DNA from: Methylobacterium sp. FF17 | GTDB taxonomy: Bacteria; Pseudomonadota; Alphaproteobacteria; Rhizobiales; Beijerinckiaceae | NCBI RefSeq assembly: GCF_025813715.1 | Contig: NZ_CP107532.1 | Span: forward strand, 5,522,501 to 5,586,500 | Length of the DNA stretch: 64,000 nt | Reading direction: 5' to 3' | Shown here: positions 8,728-20,142 of the stretch, piece after piece | How positions within the stretch are numbered: the first letter of the stretch is position 1 | How the letters are laid out: each line of letters starts with the position of its first letter | Notes under the pieces: generated by a model | The model's database searches: none | The model's input: only the letters and a program-made list of their open reading frames with translations | What the model was told of the DNA's origin: nothing | Made by a program: the position numbers and the translations under genes

Positions 8728-11055
8728 CTATGCCGCCGGGACCGCGGAAGGAGCTTCGGGCGCGATGTCGGCGGCGCGCGGTTCCGGTCGGGTGAGGCGG
8801 ACGAGGCGCGCGCGACGTGCGCGCAGCGCGTTCAGCGTGACGATGACCGACGAGCCGGACATCGCCAGCGCGGCGATCAGCGGCGTCACCTGGCCGGCGG
8901 CGGCGAGCGGGACGGCGAGCAGGTTGTACGCCGCGGAGAACCACAGGTTCTGCACCATGAGGCGCCTGGCCCCTTTGCCGAAGGCCAGGACGGCAAGCAC
9001 CGGCGAGAGGTCGCGCCCCAGGAACAGGGCGTCCGCCGCCGCCTGGCTGACGTGCGCCGCCGTGACGGGCGAGAGCGATGCATGGGCGGCGGCGAGGGCC
9101 GGCGCATCGTTGAGCCCGTCGCCCACCATCAGAGCCCTACGGCCCCCGCGGGCGAGCGTCTCGATCCGGGCGATCTTGTCCTGGGGCGAGAGGCCGGCTT
9201 CCCAATCCTCCAAGCCGAGCCGACCTGCAACGCATGCGACGGCCTCGGTGCGGTCCCCCGACAGGATCATGACCCTGTACCCCGCGTCCTTCAGCTCGGA
9301 CACCACCTTGGCTGCGTCCGGGCGTAGGGCCTGCCGCACCGGAAAGGCCATCGGCCCGCTATCGCCCGCCCTGAAGCAGATCACCGATGCGTCCGGGTGC
9401 GCGGCGAGGGCCGCCGCCGCCTCGTGCGCGGCTCCGCAATAGGCCGGGGACCCCAGCCGCAGCTCGATCCCGTCGACGGTGGCCCGCACGCCGAGACCCG
9501 CCGCTTCCTCGGCTCCCGGATACGGCATCGCGCCACCGGCCGCCCGCGCGAGCGCAACGGCCATCGGGTGCCGGCTCGACAGGGCCAATCGGGCGGCCTG
9601 CGACGGGATCTCGGGTTCGTCGCCTATCCCGGAAAGCGTCGGCTCGGGAAGGGTGAGCGTGCCGGTCTTGTCGAACACCACGGTATCGACCTCGGCAAAG
9701 CGTTCCAGGGCCGTGCCGTCGTTGAGCAGCACGCCCTCGCGGAACAAGGCCCCCGCAGCGACGACCTGGACGGTCGGGATCGCCAGTCCCAACGCACAGG
9801 GACAGGTCACGATCAGGACCGCGACCGCGTCGAGGAGCGCCGCGTGCCAGCCGGCGCCCGCCGCGAGCCAACCGACGAGGGTCAGGGCGGCAGCGGTGTG
9901 GACCAGGGGCACGTAGAGGCGCGTCGCCTTGTCGGCGAGCACCAAGGCGCGGGAGCGGGCCTCCAGCGCGCGTCCCATCAGGCCCTCGACCTCGTCGAGG
10001 AGCGTGGCGCCGGCCGCGGCGCTGACATGGATCGTGAGCGCGCCGCTGCCGTTCAGGGCACCCGCGTAGACCTTGTCCCCGCCACGGACCGTGACGGAGG
10101 CGGTCTCGCCGGTGACGAGGCTCTGGTCGAGGTCCGTCGTGCCCTGCTCGACGGTGCCGTCCACCGGGACACGCTCGCCGGGGCGGACGAGCACGCGCGC
10201 TCCTGGCGCGAGGTCCGCGACCGGGACGTCGCGGATGGTGCCGTCCGCCTCGATGCGTGCGGCGGTCTCGCTCCGCAGGGCGGCCATGTTCTGCGCGAAC
10301 GCACGCGTTCGGCGGCGCATGGCCTGGTCGAGGGCGCGCCCGATCAGAAGGAAGAACAGGAGCATCACGGCGCCGTCGAAATAGGCGTGCGTGGCGCCCG
10401 ACGCGGTTTCAATGACGGACATGGCGAGGGTCAGGACGACGCCGAGGGTTATGGGAAAGTCCATCGTCACCCGCCCGGCGCGCAGGCCCCGGAAAGCGCC
10501 TTCGTAGAAGGGGCGTCCCGCGTACGCCGCCGCCGGCAGCGCGATGAGGGCCTGTATCCAGTGGAAGAGGTCGCGGTTCTCGGGAGGCATGTCCGAGACG
10601 TTGCCCGCCCAGACCGAGATGGCCAGAAGCATCACGTTCATGGAGGCGAAGCCGGCCACGGCCAGCGCCCGGATCAGGCGCCGGGATTCGACGGCGTCGG
10701 CGTCCGACGGGCGCAGGGGATCGAACGGCTGGGCCTTGTAGCCCAGCGTCTCCAGGCGAGCGAGCACCGCGCCGAGGTCCGGCTCGGCGGATGGCTGCCA
10801 GGTCACCGCGAGGCGCCGGTCCGTGAAGTTGAGGCGTGCCTTGGCGACCCCGGCAAGATCCGCCAGGCCCCGCTCTATCGCGCCCATGCAGGCGGCGCAG
10901 CGCACGCCTTCCACGGCAAGCTCGGCACTCGCCGTCCCGTCCGGCGCGCGCGACAGGAACGTCGCGTAATCACGCGCGAGCGTGGGCCTGGTGTTCGTCT
11001 CGTTCCAGGACGCATGGGCCTCGACGTAGGCCAGCGCCATATCGGTGCAGCACAT
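8728..11055 (-). CDS. ccoI: Copper-exporting P1B-type ATPase for cbb3 assembly (CcoI/FixI)
   Basis: 775 residues from the ATG at 11053-11055, preceded by AAGGA; the longer frame to 11157 lies inside ccoH. An N-terminal heavy-metal-associated domain has the metal site CAAC at 53-56. The ATPase core follows: TGE 315-317, the CPC metal-transport motif at 418-420, the phosphorylated DKTGT at 462-466, an SSRHP motif near 494, and GDGLNDAP at 645-652, with about eight membrane helices. CcoI delivers copper across the inner membrane for the haem-copper centre of CcoN. It lies 26 bp after ccoH. Confidence 0.95.
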   Translation of the reverse strand: MCCTDMALAYVEAHASWNETNTRPTLARDYATFLSRAPDGTASAELAVEGVRCAACMGAIERGLADLAGVAKARLNFTDRRLAVTWQPSAEPDLGAVLARLETLGYKAQPFDPLRPSDADAVESRRLIRALAVAGFASMNVMLLAISVWAGNVSDMPPENRDLFHWIQALIALPAAAYAGRPFYEGAFRGLRAGRVTMDFPITLGVVLTLAMSVIETASGATHAYFDGAVMLLFFLLIGRALDQAMRRRTRAFAQNMAALRSETAARIEADGTIRDVPVADLAPGARVLVRPGERVPVDGTVEQGTTDLDQSLVTGETASVTVRGGDKVYAGALNGSGALTIHVSAAAGATLLDEVEGLMGRALEARSRALVLADKATRLYVPLVHTAAALTLVGWLAAGAGWHAALLDAVAVLIVTCPCALGLAIPTVQVVAAGALFREGVLLNDGTALERFAEVDTVVFDKTGTLTLPEPTLSGIGDEPEIPSQAARLALSSRHPMAVALARAAGGAMPYPGAEEAAGLGVRATVDGIELRLGSPAYCGAAHEAAAALAAHPDASVICFRAGDSGPMAFPVRQALRPDAAKVVSELKDAGYRVMILSGDRTEAVACVAGRLGLEDWEAGLSPQDKIARIETLARGGRRALMVGDGLNDAPALAAAHASLSPVTAAHVSQAAADALFLGRDLSPVLAVLAFGKGARRLMVQNLWFSAAYNLLAVPLAAAGQVTPLIAALAMSGSSVIVTLNALRARRARLVRLTRPEPRAADIAPEAPSAVPAA

Positions 11056-11081
11056 GGACGGTGATCCTTGCAAGGTGGCGC

Positions 11082-11600
11082 CTAGGGCAGGACGAGGCGG
11101 CTCCTGCGCCGGAAGTCGCTGCCGTCCCGGCCGACCACGTCCACGACGAGGTTCCACTGCCCCGCGGCGACGGAAGCGAGGTGCGCGACGTACTCGCCCG
11201 GCCCGGCCTCGGTCAGGTCGGCGCCAAGGTCGCTCCGCTTGTCGGTCGGACGCTCGAAACGGGCTTGCAGGCGTCGTCCGGCGAGCGGGGATCCGTCCGT
11301 GGCCTGCAGGGTGACGGCGAGCTCCAACCCTCCCGCCTCGTCACGATGCGTCCGGCTGGCAAGCCGCCAGCCCTGCGCCTCGTGCCGGCGGGCGGTTCGG
11401 GTCTCCTCGTTGAAGTGCTGGCTGGCTTGGTACGGCGAGGCTACCTCAAGGCCCGACCATGTCCGTAGCGCGGACGCGACGAGGATCGCGTCGGCGCTCG
11501 CGATGGTGCCGAAGAAGGCGGCGAAGAGCGCGAGGACCTTGGTCCCGGTCAGCCGGAACTGTCCTCGCGTGGCGGTCGGGAGCTTGCGCGCGATGTCCAT
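11082..11600 (-). CDS. ccoH: cbb3 assembly protein CcoH/FixH
   Basis: 172 residues from the ATG at 11598-11600, immediately after the ccoG stop. One N-terminal membrane segment (VLALFAAFFGTIASADAILVAS) anchors a periplasmic domain ending with a beta-rich GEYVAHLASVAAGQWNLVVDV. This is the FixH layout, which stabilises the assembling oxidase. The upstream extension of this frame to 11798 lies inside ccoG and is rejected. Confidence 0.92.
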   Translation of the reverse strand: MDIARKLPTATRGQFRLTGTKVLALFAAFFGTIASADAILVASALRTWSGLEVASPYQASQHFNEETRTARRHEAQGWRLASRTHRDEAGGLELAVTLQATDGSPLAGRRLQARFERPTDKRSDLGADLTEAGPGEYVAHLASVAAGQWNLVVDVVGRDGSDFRRRSRLVLP

Positions 11601-11604
11601 GGGT

Positions 11605-13125
11605 TCAGGGTGCCTTGAAGTGGTCGGTGGCGACGGCGCCCTCGCCGGAGGCGGGGTCCGTGATCCGGAAGGCGACGGGAAGCGATGGGCCGAGGCGGGC
11701 GCCCCCTGGTGCGAACACGAGGACGCGGAACTCCTGCGTGGCGTCGGACGGAACGGGCAGGCGGTCCGGCGTGCCGCCGACGACCTCGACGCGCGCATCG
11801 GGCAGGCCCTCGACCGAGAGCGAGAGGTGCCGTTCGACGGGCCGCTTATTGATGAGCCTGACCGTATAGCCGTTGCGGATGGTGCCGTCGGACAGGGTGA
11901 CGAAGAGCGGGTTACGGTCGTGCAGGACGCTCATGCCCGTGAGGCTGCGCGTGGCGAGGCTCTGGAGCATCAGGCCCCCCACGCCGGCCACGAGGAGGCC
12001 GTACACGACGGTGCGCGGCCGGACGATGCGCAGGGATGTGGGTCGGCCCTCTGCACGGCATCGGACGTTGGCCTCGGTGTCGTAGCCGATGAGCCCGGCC
12101 GGACGACCCAGCTTGCCCATCACCGTGTCGCAGGCGTCGACGCATAGGCCGCACTGGATGCAGTCCATCTGAAGCCCTTCGCGGATGTCGATCCCCGCCG
12201 GGCAAGCGGTGACGCATGCGAAGCAGTCGACGCAGCCGCCGGCGGGTTGCCCGGCCGCGCGCAGGACGGCTGTCTTCTTGGCCGAGGTCCGCGGCTCGCC
12301 GCGGTCGACGCGGTACAGGATGTTCAGGGAGTGCTCGTCGGTCAGCGAGCCCTGGATGCGCGGCCAGGGACACATGTAGGTGCAGACCTGCTCCCGCATG
12401 TGGCCTGCGAGCAGGTAGGTGGTCGCCGTGAGCGTCAGGATGGCGACGTAAGCCGCGGTCGGCGCCCGCAGGGTCGCCAGTTGGCCGACCAGCGTCGGCG
12501 CGTCGGCGAAGTAGAGGACCCACGCACCCCCGGTCCACCACGCGATCAGCAGCCAGACGGCATGCTTCGTGGTGCGCAGGCGGACCTTCTCCATCGACCA
12601 GGGCGCCGCGTCGAGCCTCAGGCGCTCCCGCCGATCCCCCTCGATGAGCCGCTCGACCGCCAGGAAGAGGTCGGTCCAGACGGTCTGTGGGCAGAGGTAT
12701 CCGCACCAGACGCGTCCGGCGACCGCGTTCATCAGGAACAGCGTGAAGGCCGCCAGGATCAGCAGGCCCATGACGTAGGTGACGTCCTGGGGCCACAGCT
12801 CGATGGCGAAGAAATGGAATCGCCCTCGGTCGAGGTCGAGCAGCACGGCCTGGGAAGGTTCCCCGGGGCCGCGGTCCCAGCGCAGGAACGGCACGAGGTA
12901 GTAGATGCCGAGGGTGACCGCGAGGATCGCCCACTTCACCGTCCGGAAGGTGCCCCGGACGGCCTGTGGCTGGATCTTGCGGCGGGCCGCGTAGAGGGCG
13001 CCGTTCGGGTCCGGGATGGCGGTGCGGGTCGCTGCGGTCCCGAACTTCTTCGTGCGTCCGGAAAGCACGGTCGTGGACCGTGGTTTCGGGGGAACGGATT
13101 TCCGGGCCGGCTCGATCTGCGACAT
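11605..13125 (-). CDS. ccoG: Membrane ferredoxin-like protein CcoG/FixG
   Basis: 506 residues. Several membrane helices, a WCGYLCPQTVW motif (141-150), CTYMCPWPR, and two 4Fe-4S clusters whose cysteines are at 298, 301, 304, 308 and 322, 325, 328, 332. A C-terminal Ig-like domain (FixG_C) follows. CcoG reduces copper(II) for cbb3 biogenesis in Rhodobacter. It is the first gene of the ccoG-ccoH-ccoI-ccoS operon, and a FixK/FNR-type box is centred about 75 bp before its start. Confidence 0.95.
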   Translation of the reverse strand: MSQIEPARKSVPPKPRSTTVLSGRTKKFGTAATRTAIPDPNGALYAARRKIQPQAVRGTFRTVKWAILAVTLGIYYLVPFLRWDRGPGEPSQAVLLDLDRGRFHFFAIELWPQDVTYVMGLLILAAFTLFLMNAVAGRVWCGYLCPQTVWTDLFLAVERLIEGDRRERLRLDAAPWSMEKVRLRTTKHAVWLLIAWWTGGAWVLYFADAPTLVGQLATLRAPTAAYVAILTLTATTYLLAGHMREQVCTYMCPWPRIQGSLTDEHSLNILYRVDRGEPRTSAKKTAVLRAAGQPAGGCVDCFACVTACPAGIDIREGLQMDCIQCGLCVDACDTVMGKLGRPAGLIGYDTEANVRCRAEGRPTSLRIVRPRTVVYGLLVAGVGGLMLQSLATRSLTGMSVLHDRNPLFVTLSDGTIRNGYTVRLINKRPVERHLSLSVEGLPDARVEVVGGTPDRLPVPSDATQEFRVLVFAPGGARLGPSLPVAFRITDPASGEGAVATDHFKAP

Positions 13126-13193
13126 CGTCGTCTTCCCCGCCGGCCTCCCGGGCCGGCACCGATGCCTTCTAGGAAGACGCCCGTGCGCTTTCC

Positions 13194-13207
13194 TTGATCT
13201 CGCTCAA
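13194..13207 (-). promoter_or_regulatory. FixK/FNR-type box upstream of ccoG
   Basis: TTGATCTCGCTCAA matches the TTGA-N6-TCAA core. Its centre is about 75 bp before the ccoG start, the same spacing as the box before ccoN. A class II activator site at -41 would place transcription about 34 nt before the gene. Confidence 0.75.
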
Positions 13208-13238
13208 ACGCGTTCCGACGAGTGTCGCGCGACCCGCC

Positions 13239-14120
13239 TCACTTACCCCCGCCCAGGCCATGGACGTAGACCGCGAGCGACTTGATGGTCGCGGGGTCGA
13301 GCCGACCCTCCCAGGCGGGCATCACGCCCTTGCGTCCGTTGCCGACCGTCGTGACCACCTGCTGGGGCGACGAGCCGTAGAGCCAGATGGGATCGGTGAG
13401 GTTGGGGGCTCCCATCTCCGGGTTTCCCTTGGCCCCCTCCCCGTGGCAGGCCGCGCAGTTGCCGGCGAAGACCTCAGCGCCCTTTTCCTGGCTCGCACCG
13501 GGTACCCCCGGCTTGCCGGAGAGCGAAAGTACGTAACTGGCCACCGCTTCGATCTCGGCCCGCGCCAGGACGCCGTCGCGGCCGAAGGCGGGCATGTCCC
13601 CGATGCGGGCCTCGCCGTGGCCGGAGCGCGCGCCGTAACGGATGGTGCGTTCGATCTCCTCGGGCGTGCCGCCCCAAAGCCAGTCGTCGTCCTGCAGGTT
13701 CGGGTAACCCGTCCGGCCGGTCGCCGAGCCGCCGTGGCAGCCCGCGCAGTTGTCGCCGAACGCCGCCTTGCCGGTGGCGAGGGCCAGGCGCAGGAGCGCC
13801 GGGTCCGCGCGTATCTCGGCGATGGGGACGCTGGCGAGCTGCGCCTGCCCGCGGGCATCGCGGACAGCGCGGACGCCATCGACCTCGGCCAGCACGCTGT
13901 CGCGCTGCGAATAGCCGAGGACGCCGGCCGTGTAGCCGCTGACGAGCGGCCAGGCGGGATAGGCGACCCAGTAGCCGAACGACCAGATCACCGTCGCGTA
14001 GAGGGTGTATAACCACCAGCGCGGAAGCGGGTTATTGTATTCGCTGATGCCGTCCCATTCGTGACCGGTCGTATGGGAGGTTCCGGAATCCGGCTCCCCG
14101 GGAAGCGTCGTCTGTGGCAC
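13239..14120 (-). CDS. ccoP: cbb3 oxidase dihaem cytochrome c subunit CcoP/FixP
   Basis: 293 residues. An N-terminal membrane anchor (about 36-62) is followed by two cytochrome c domains with haem sites CAGCH (125-129) and CAACH (222-226) and axial-Met candidates in IGDMPAFG and GVMPAWEG. CcoP passes electrons from the quinol:cytochrome c pathway to CcoO and the active site. It is the last gene of ccoNOQP, starting 5 bp after ccoQ. Confidence 0.96.
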   Translation of the reverse strand: MPQTTLPGEPDSGTSHTTGHEWDGISEYNNPLPRWWLYTLYATVIWSFGYWVAYPAWPLVSGYTAGVLGYSQRDSVLAEVDGVRAVRDARGQAQLASVPIAEIRADPALLRLALATGKAAFGDNCAGCHGGSATGRTGYPNLQDDDWLWGGTPEEIERTIRYGARSGHGEARIGDMPAFGRDGVLARAEIEAVASYVLSLSGKPGVPGASQEKGAEVFAGNCAACHGEGAKGNPEMGAPNLTDPIWLYGSSPQQVVTTVGNGRKGVMPAWEGRLDPATIKSLAVYVHGLGGGK

Positions 14121-14125
14121 GGCTA

Positions 14126-14275
14126 TCAGTCCTCGCTCAGCGGGAGTTGGGCGGCGGCTTCGAAGCGCGAGCGGTTGCGCGGCCAGAAGGCGTACAGGAT
14201 CACGGCGGCGAAGATGCCGACGAAGTAGAGGAGGCCGCTGGTCTGCGCGAAGGCGGCTGCGCTTTCGTAGGTCAT
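14126..14275 (-). CDS. ccoQ: cbb3 oxidase small subunit CcoQ/FixQ
   Basis: 49 residues from the ATG at 14273-14275, 5 bp after ccoO. A single membrane helix (GLLYFVGIFAAVILYAFWP) is followed by the conserved basic stretch NRSRFEAAAQLPL and an acidic end. CcoQ stabilises the complex. Size and position between ccoO and ccoP are diagnostic. Confidence 0.93.
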   Translation of the reverse strand: MTYESAAAFAQTSGLLYFVGIFAAVILYAFWPRNRSRFEAAAQLPLSED

Positions 14276-14280
14276 GGCGC

Positions 14281-15027
14281 TCACCTGAGGTTCTTCTTGT
14301 CTTCGTAGATCTTGAAGTCGACCATGGTGCCGAGGACCTGGAGGTAGGCGACCAGGGCGTCGATCTCCGCGACCCGGGACTTGTCGCCGCCGAAATCGCG
14401 GACGTTGGCGCCGGGATAGCGGCGCTGCAGGTCCGCGGCGCCGGGACCGTCCGCGTCGAGCTGGGCCCGCAGGTCGGTTCGGGCGAGCGCGACCATCTCG
14501 TCGCTGTAGGGCACGCCCACCGCCCGGTTCGCCTTCAGGTCCTCCGCGATGGCATCGGCGTTCAGGGGCCGGTCGAGGAAGGCATAGGCCGGCATGATCG
14601 AGGCCGGCACGACGGAGCGCGGATCCAGCAGGTGCTCGCGATGCCAGGCGTCCGAATACTTGCCGCCGACGCGGGCAAGGTCGGGGCCCGTGCGCTTCGA
14701 CCCCCACTGGAAGGGGTGGTCGTACATGCTCTCGGCGGCGAGCGAGAAGTGGCCGTAGCGCTCGATCTCGTCGCGCATCGGCCGGATCATCTGGCTGTGG
14801 CAGAGGTAGCAGCCCTCGCGGATGTAGATGTTGCGTCCGGCGAGTTCGAGCGGCGTATAGGGCCGGACGCCCTCGACCGCCTCGACCGTGCTCTTCAGGT
14901 AAAAGAGGGGCGTGATCTCGACGAGGCCGCCGATGGCCACGACGATGAGCGCGCCGATGAGGAGGAGGATGGAGTTCTTCTCGAAGACCTCGTGCCTCTT
15001 CCAGAGGCCCGGCTGGGCGTGCGCCAT
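14281..15027 (-). CDS. ccoO: cbb3 oxidase monohaem cytochrome c subunit CcoO/FixO
   Basis: 248 residues from the ATG at 15025-15027; the frame extends to 15078 but the family N-terminus ([11 protein letters not shown]) favours this start. A membrane anchor at about 18-38 is followed by a single c-type haem site CYLCH (73-77) and the characteristic [16 protein letters not shown] block. It transfers electrons from CcoP to CcoN. It lies 72 bp downstream of ccoN. Confidence 0.96.
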   Translation of the reverse strand: MAHAQPGLWKRHEVFEKNSILLLIGALIVVAIGGLVEITPLFYLKSTVEAVEGVRPYTPLELAGRNIYIREGCYLCHSQMIRPMRDEIERYGHFSLAAESMYDHPFQWGSKRTGPDLARVGGKYSDAWHREHLLDPRSVVPASIMPAYAFLDRPLNADAIAEDLKANRAVGVPYSDEMVALARTDLRAQLDADGPGAADLQRRYPGANVRDFGGDKSRVAEIDALVAYLQVLGTMVDFKIYEDKKNLR

Positions 15028-15099
15028 GGCGATGTGTCCGTGATGTTGAGGAAGGGAGCGTGGGCCGGGAGCCGCCACTGGAAGGCGGCTCCCGGAGGG

Positions 15100-16770
15100 T
15101 CATTCGGCCGGTGCCAGGACGGGCGCGATGGCGTCGTCGGGCGACGCGTCCCGCGTTGCGGCCGTGCGGCCCGCGATGGTCATGGCGAGGTTGAAGGCCA
15201 TGATCAGCGACCCGATCAGGAACAGCACGCCGCCCAACGCCCGGACCAGGTAGTAGGGCTGCATCGCCTCCACGGTCTCCACGAAGGAGTATTCAAGGAA
15301 CCCGAGGGCGTTGTAGGCGCGCCACATCAGCCCCTGCATGATCCCGGCGACCCACATCGAGGAGATGTACAGCACGATGCCGAGGGTCGAGACCCAGAAG
15401 TGCCATTCGACCAGCTTGAGGGAATACAGCTCACGCCGGTTCCAGAGCCACGGGACCAGGCAATAGAGGGCGCCGAAGGAGATGTAGGCGACCCAGCCGA
15501 GGGCGCCCGAATGCACGTGCCCGATGGTCCAGTCGGTGTAATGCGACAGGGAGTTCACGGCCTTGATGGCCATCAGCGGCCCCTCGAAGGTCGCCATGCC
15601 GTAGAAGGCGAGCGACACCACCATGAAGCGCAGCACGGGATCGGTGCGAAGCTTGTCCCAGGCGCCGGACAGCGTCATTAGGCCGTTGATCATGCCGCCC
15701 CAGGAGGGCATCCACAGCATGATCGAGAAGGTCATGCCCAGGGTCTGCGCCCAATCCGGCAGCGCGGTGTAGTGCAGGTGGTGCGGGCCGGCCCAGATGT
15801 ACATGAAGATCAGCGCCCAGAAGTGAATGATCGACAGCCGGTATGAGTAGATCGGCCGCTCGGCGCGCTTGGGAACGAAGTAGTACATGATCGCCAGGAA
15901 ACCGGCGGTGAGGAAGAACCCGACCGCGTTGTGTCCGTACCACCACTGGATCAGGGCATCCTGGACACCGGCGAACATCGGGTAGGACTTCGAACCGAAG
16001 AACGAGACCGGGACCGCCAGGTTGTTGACGATGTGCAGCATGGCGACCGTGACGATGAAGCCGAGGTAGAACCAGTTCGCCACGAAGATGTGCGGTTCCT
16101 TGCGCTTCCAGAGCGTCGCCAGGAAGACCAGCAGGTAGGCGACCCAGACCAGGGTCAGCCACAGGTCGGCGTACCATTCGGGCTCGGCGTACTCCTTCGA
16201 CTGGGTGACGCCCAGGAGGTAGCCGGTGCCGGCGATGACGATGAAGAGGTTGTAGCCGAGGACCACGAACCAGGGCGCGAGATCGCCGGCCAGCCGCGCC
16301 CGGCAGGTGCGCTGGACGACGTAGAACGAGGTGCCGATCAGGACATTGCCGCCGAAGGCGAAGATCACCGCCGAGGTGTGCAGCGGCCTCAGGCGTCCGA
16401 AGGTCGTGAATTCGAGCCCGAAATTCAGCGACGGGGCCCAGAGCTGGAAGGCGATGGTGCATCCGACGAGGAACCCGGCGATGCCCCAGACCATCGCGGC
16501 GATGACGGTGAACTTGACCGGGCCGAGATTGTAGTTCGGCTTACCGTCGATGGTCTGGGGCGGCGCGGCCGCCGGGCGCCACTCGTAGCGCTTCAGGATG
16601 GCAAGGAACCCGCCAAGGGCGGCAAGGGCGAACAGGCCCATATGGAAGCCGAAGGGAGCATCCACCGCATGGGCCGATGCGAGGGCGCAGAGCAGCGCAC
16701 CGGTGAGGAAGGCGAGACTGAGGCCCGCCTCCCCTTCGGTCATGTACTTGGGTGAAGGTATCGCGGCCAT
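15100..16770 (-). CDS. ccoN: cbb3-type cytochrome c oxidase catalytic subunit CcoN/FixN
   Basis: 556 residues with about twelve or more membrane helices. Conserved histidine-rich motifs bind low-spin haem b, haem b3 and Cu[38 protein letters not shown] and [10 protein letters not shown]. It reduces O2 to water with high affinity and pumps protons at the inner membrane. It heads ccoNOQP, with a perfect FixK/FNR box centred 75 bp before its start. Confidence 0.97.
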   Translation of the reverse strand: MAAIPSPKYMTEGEAGLSLAFLTGALLCALASAHAVDAPFGFHMGLFALAALGGFLAILKRYEWRPAAAPPQTIDGKPNYNLGPVKFTVIAAMVWGIAGFLVGCTIAFQLWAPSLNFGLEFTTFGRLRPLHTSAVIFAFGGNVLIGTSFYVVQRTCRARLAGDLAPWFVVLGYNLFIVIAGTGYLLGVTQSKEYAEPEWYADLWLTLVWVAYLLVFLATLWKRKEPHIFVANWFYLGFIVTVAMLHIVNNLAVPVSFFGSKSYPMFAGVQDALIQWWYGHNAVGFFLTAGFLAIMYYFVPKRAERPIYSYRLSIIHFWALIFMYIWAGPHHLHYTALPDWAQTLGMTFSIMLWMPSWGGMINGLMTLSGAWDKLRTDPVLRFMVVSLAFYGMATFEGPLMAIKAVNSLSHYTDWTIGHVHSGALGWVAYISFGALYCLVPWLWNRRELYSLKLVEWHFWVSTLGIVLYISSMWVAGIMQGLMWRAYNALGFLEYSFVETVEAMQPYYLVRALGGVLFLIGSLIMAFNLAMTIAGRTAATRDASPDDAIAPVLAPAE

Positions 16771-16838
16771 GGCTTCGTCGATTCGCCTCGCGCAGGGATG
16801 GATGTCATCGCGCTTAAGGAGGGGGGCTGCACCGGGCC

Positions 16839-16852
16839 TTGATTTGAATCAA
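16839..16852 (-). promoter_or_regulatory. Perfect FixK/FNR box upstream of ccoNOQP
   Basis: TTGATTTGAATCAA is the full TTGAT-N4-ATCAA palindrome, centred about 75 bp before the ccoN start on the minus strand. Confidence 0.88.
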
Positions 16853-17142
16853 ACGACGGCATCCTCGACGGCGCCGGGGAATTCCGTGGCCTCGGGCCGG
16901 CCGGTGCGAGGACGGGGCTCCTGCCCCACGCAGGCACGTCAGTCTTCCAGGATGATGAACCGGATCGAGGAGAGCCATCGCTCGCCGCGCATGTGCCGGC
17001 TCTACGGCGTCCGCGGACCCCGGCTCACGGCGGGCGTGGGTATGCCTGTGCCGCGTGCGGCCTGCCTCATGGCGTCCTTCGCGCGGCGATAAACGGCGTG
17101 CGGCTACCGCGCCGACAATGATGACGCCATCGGGTTCGATGA

Positions 17143-17156
17143 TTGATCCGGATCAA
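17143..17156 (+). promoter_or_regulatory. Perfect FixK/FNR box between ccoN and the aldehyde dehydrogenase
   Basis: TTGATCCGGATCAA is a fully symmetric box. It lies about 220 bp before the aldehyde dehydrogenase start and 380 bp from ccoN. It could activate the dehydrogenase with a long leader or add to control of the divergent ccoN promoter. No gene lies in the rest of the 600-bp intergenic region. Confidence 0.7.
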
Positions 17157-17369
17157 TTGATGTGCCGGCTTGTGTGTTACGAAGCTAGAAGGTGCATATA
17201 GGTACAGCCTCAAGCAGAGCGGCCGGAAGCACCAGGAGATCGGCGGGCGGGCGGTTACGGAATAATACTAATCAGGTTCGGCACTGCCTCATCAAGGCTC
17301 TTTCCGCCCTGTGCTGACTTGTCGCCCGGCCTTGCCGACAACGTGCAAGAACAATCAGGAGGATACGCG

Positions 17370-18890
<1,521 letters not shown>

Positions 18891-18923
18891 GGCGGCATAG
18901 ACCGCAGGAGCCGACGTTCGATC

Positions 18924-18954
18924 CGCCCCGGCATCGCGAAGGCCGGGGCGTTTT
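18924..18954 (+). terminator. Rho-independent terminator after the aldehyde dehydrogenase
   Basis: A perfect 9-bp stem, CGCCCCGGC (18924-18932) with GCCGGGGCG (18942-18950), is followed by TTTT, 34 bp after the stop codon. Confidence 0.85.
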
Positions 18955-19206
18955 CGTGTCCTCCAACGGAGCGGGCGACTTCCCAGGGCACGTGGAAGGA
19001 AGCGGGGCTCCGTGCCGCCAGCTCGCAGGAAAGGGCGTGGGCTTCACCCGCCCGCATCTCATTGCGCCGCCCGAGCGATCCTCCCGGCGCGGATGAACCC
19101 TGGCGCGGAGTCGTTCGACCGTGAACGACGACGAGTAGGCATCGTCAAGCCTCGTAGTGGCCACCGCCCTCACGCTTTCCTCGCACCGACCTGTCCCGAG
19201 GCTTCC

Positions 19207-19220
19207 TTGATCCAGCTCAA
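19207..19220 (+). promoter_or_regulatory. FixK/FNR-type box upstream of a small membrane protein gene
   Basis: TTGATCCAGCTCAA matches TTGA-N6-TCAA and is centred about 62 bp before the ATG at 19276. The rest of 18955-19275 shows no gene. Confidence 0.75.
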
Positions 19221-19275
19221 GGTTGGCGGGAGCGCCTCATGGAATGAACGTGGTTGTCCATAGGAGGAACAACCG

Positions 19276-19539
19276 ATGCCCAGATCTTCAGAAGCCGTCA
19301 TTCCCGAACCGGCACGAGCGTTCATGGCGCTCTTCCTGTCAGCCGCAGCGCTGGCCCTGGTGATGGTCATCTCCGCTTTTGCTGCGTTGATATCCGTCCT
19401 GGTCTTCAATGCCGGAGCCTTTATCCTCAACCTGATGTTCGTGGTCGGTAAGCTCGTTCTGCCTGTTGCCGTGCTCGGATTGATTATGATCAGCGGTGTG
19501 CTTTGGTTCTCCCGCACGCACAGGTCCAGGGCGGCTTGA
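19276..19539 (+). CDS. Small two-helix membrane protein of unknown function
   Basis: 87 residues with a strong ribosome binding site (TAGGAGGAAC) and two long hydrophobic segments at about 15-50 (ALFLSAAALALVMVISAFAA onward) and 53-78 (LMFVVGKLVLPVAVLGLIMI), ending in a basic tail. I do not recognise the family. The clear Shine-Dalgarno and the FixK/FNR-type box 62 bp upstream argue that it is a real gene expressed at low oxygen, possibly linked to the neighbouring cbb3 oxidase. Confidence 0.7.
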   Translation: MPRSSEAVIPEPARAFMALFLSAAALALVMVISAFAALISVLVFNAGAFILNLMFVVGKLVLPVAVLGLIMISGVLWFSRTHRSRAA

Positions 19540-20142
19540 TGTGCCGACGCTCGGTTCAGCGGCGCTCTGCGCCTGGTTAAAGCCTTGGCGACCGTGGCCA
19601 AGGCTCTGCCCTGGGTTCGAGGTGCACGTTTCCGGCGTTTACTCGTCGGCATCGGGACGGCGCTAAGTGGTGGGCCACTTCGTGCGACGTAGGTTCACGG
19701 CTGTTGGCCGAGATCCCGACATGCTGGCATGGCAAGCCTTCTAAGGAACGAACGGCCAAGACCTGGCATATCCCTCCGTCAGCGCCCACCGTCTCAGATC
19801 GATTTATACGAGCCTCATGGTGGGTGCGCCGGAATGCGGTTGATGCGTTCTTGACCTGCAGGATGGCGTCGACGCGGGACGACCAGAGTGCAACTGCAAC
19901 GGTTGTCGTACGACAAGGCCCTACTCATCGTATAGACCGCCGGGCTGAAATGTCAGGGTAGGTCGTGGTGGCCTCCGGGCCCTCACTAGCTTGCCTCACG
20001 ACAACGGCCCCCGACCTAGCGTGTCTGTAGGACCGTGAGGACATGGGTGTCCCTCCGCATGCCACGTACATCCCACGGGGATGACAGCCCTCCAAATCCG
20101 AGGTACAGTTATATGTATATCTGTATCGCATCGGAGGCTGTT
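19540..20142. other. Gene-free stretch before the toxin-antitoxin pair
   Basis: About 600 bp without a convincing gene. The only signal I can point to is the near-palindrome at 20104-20125 just before the antitoxin gene. Confidence 0.4.
20104..20125 (+). promoter_or_regulatory. Probable autoregulatory operator of the toxin-antitoxin pair
   Basis: A near-palindrome with arms TACAG and CTGTA around an AT-rich centre (TTATATGTATAT) ends 17 bp before the antitoxin ATG. Ribbon-helix-helix antitoxins usually repress their own promoter by binding such a site, and the AT-rich core could also serve as the -10 region. Confidence 0.55.

Noticed and set aside
9397..11064. 555-codon open frame on the plus strand
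   Set aside because: Antisense shadow of ccoI; composition is Arg/Gly/His-rich with no domain.
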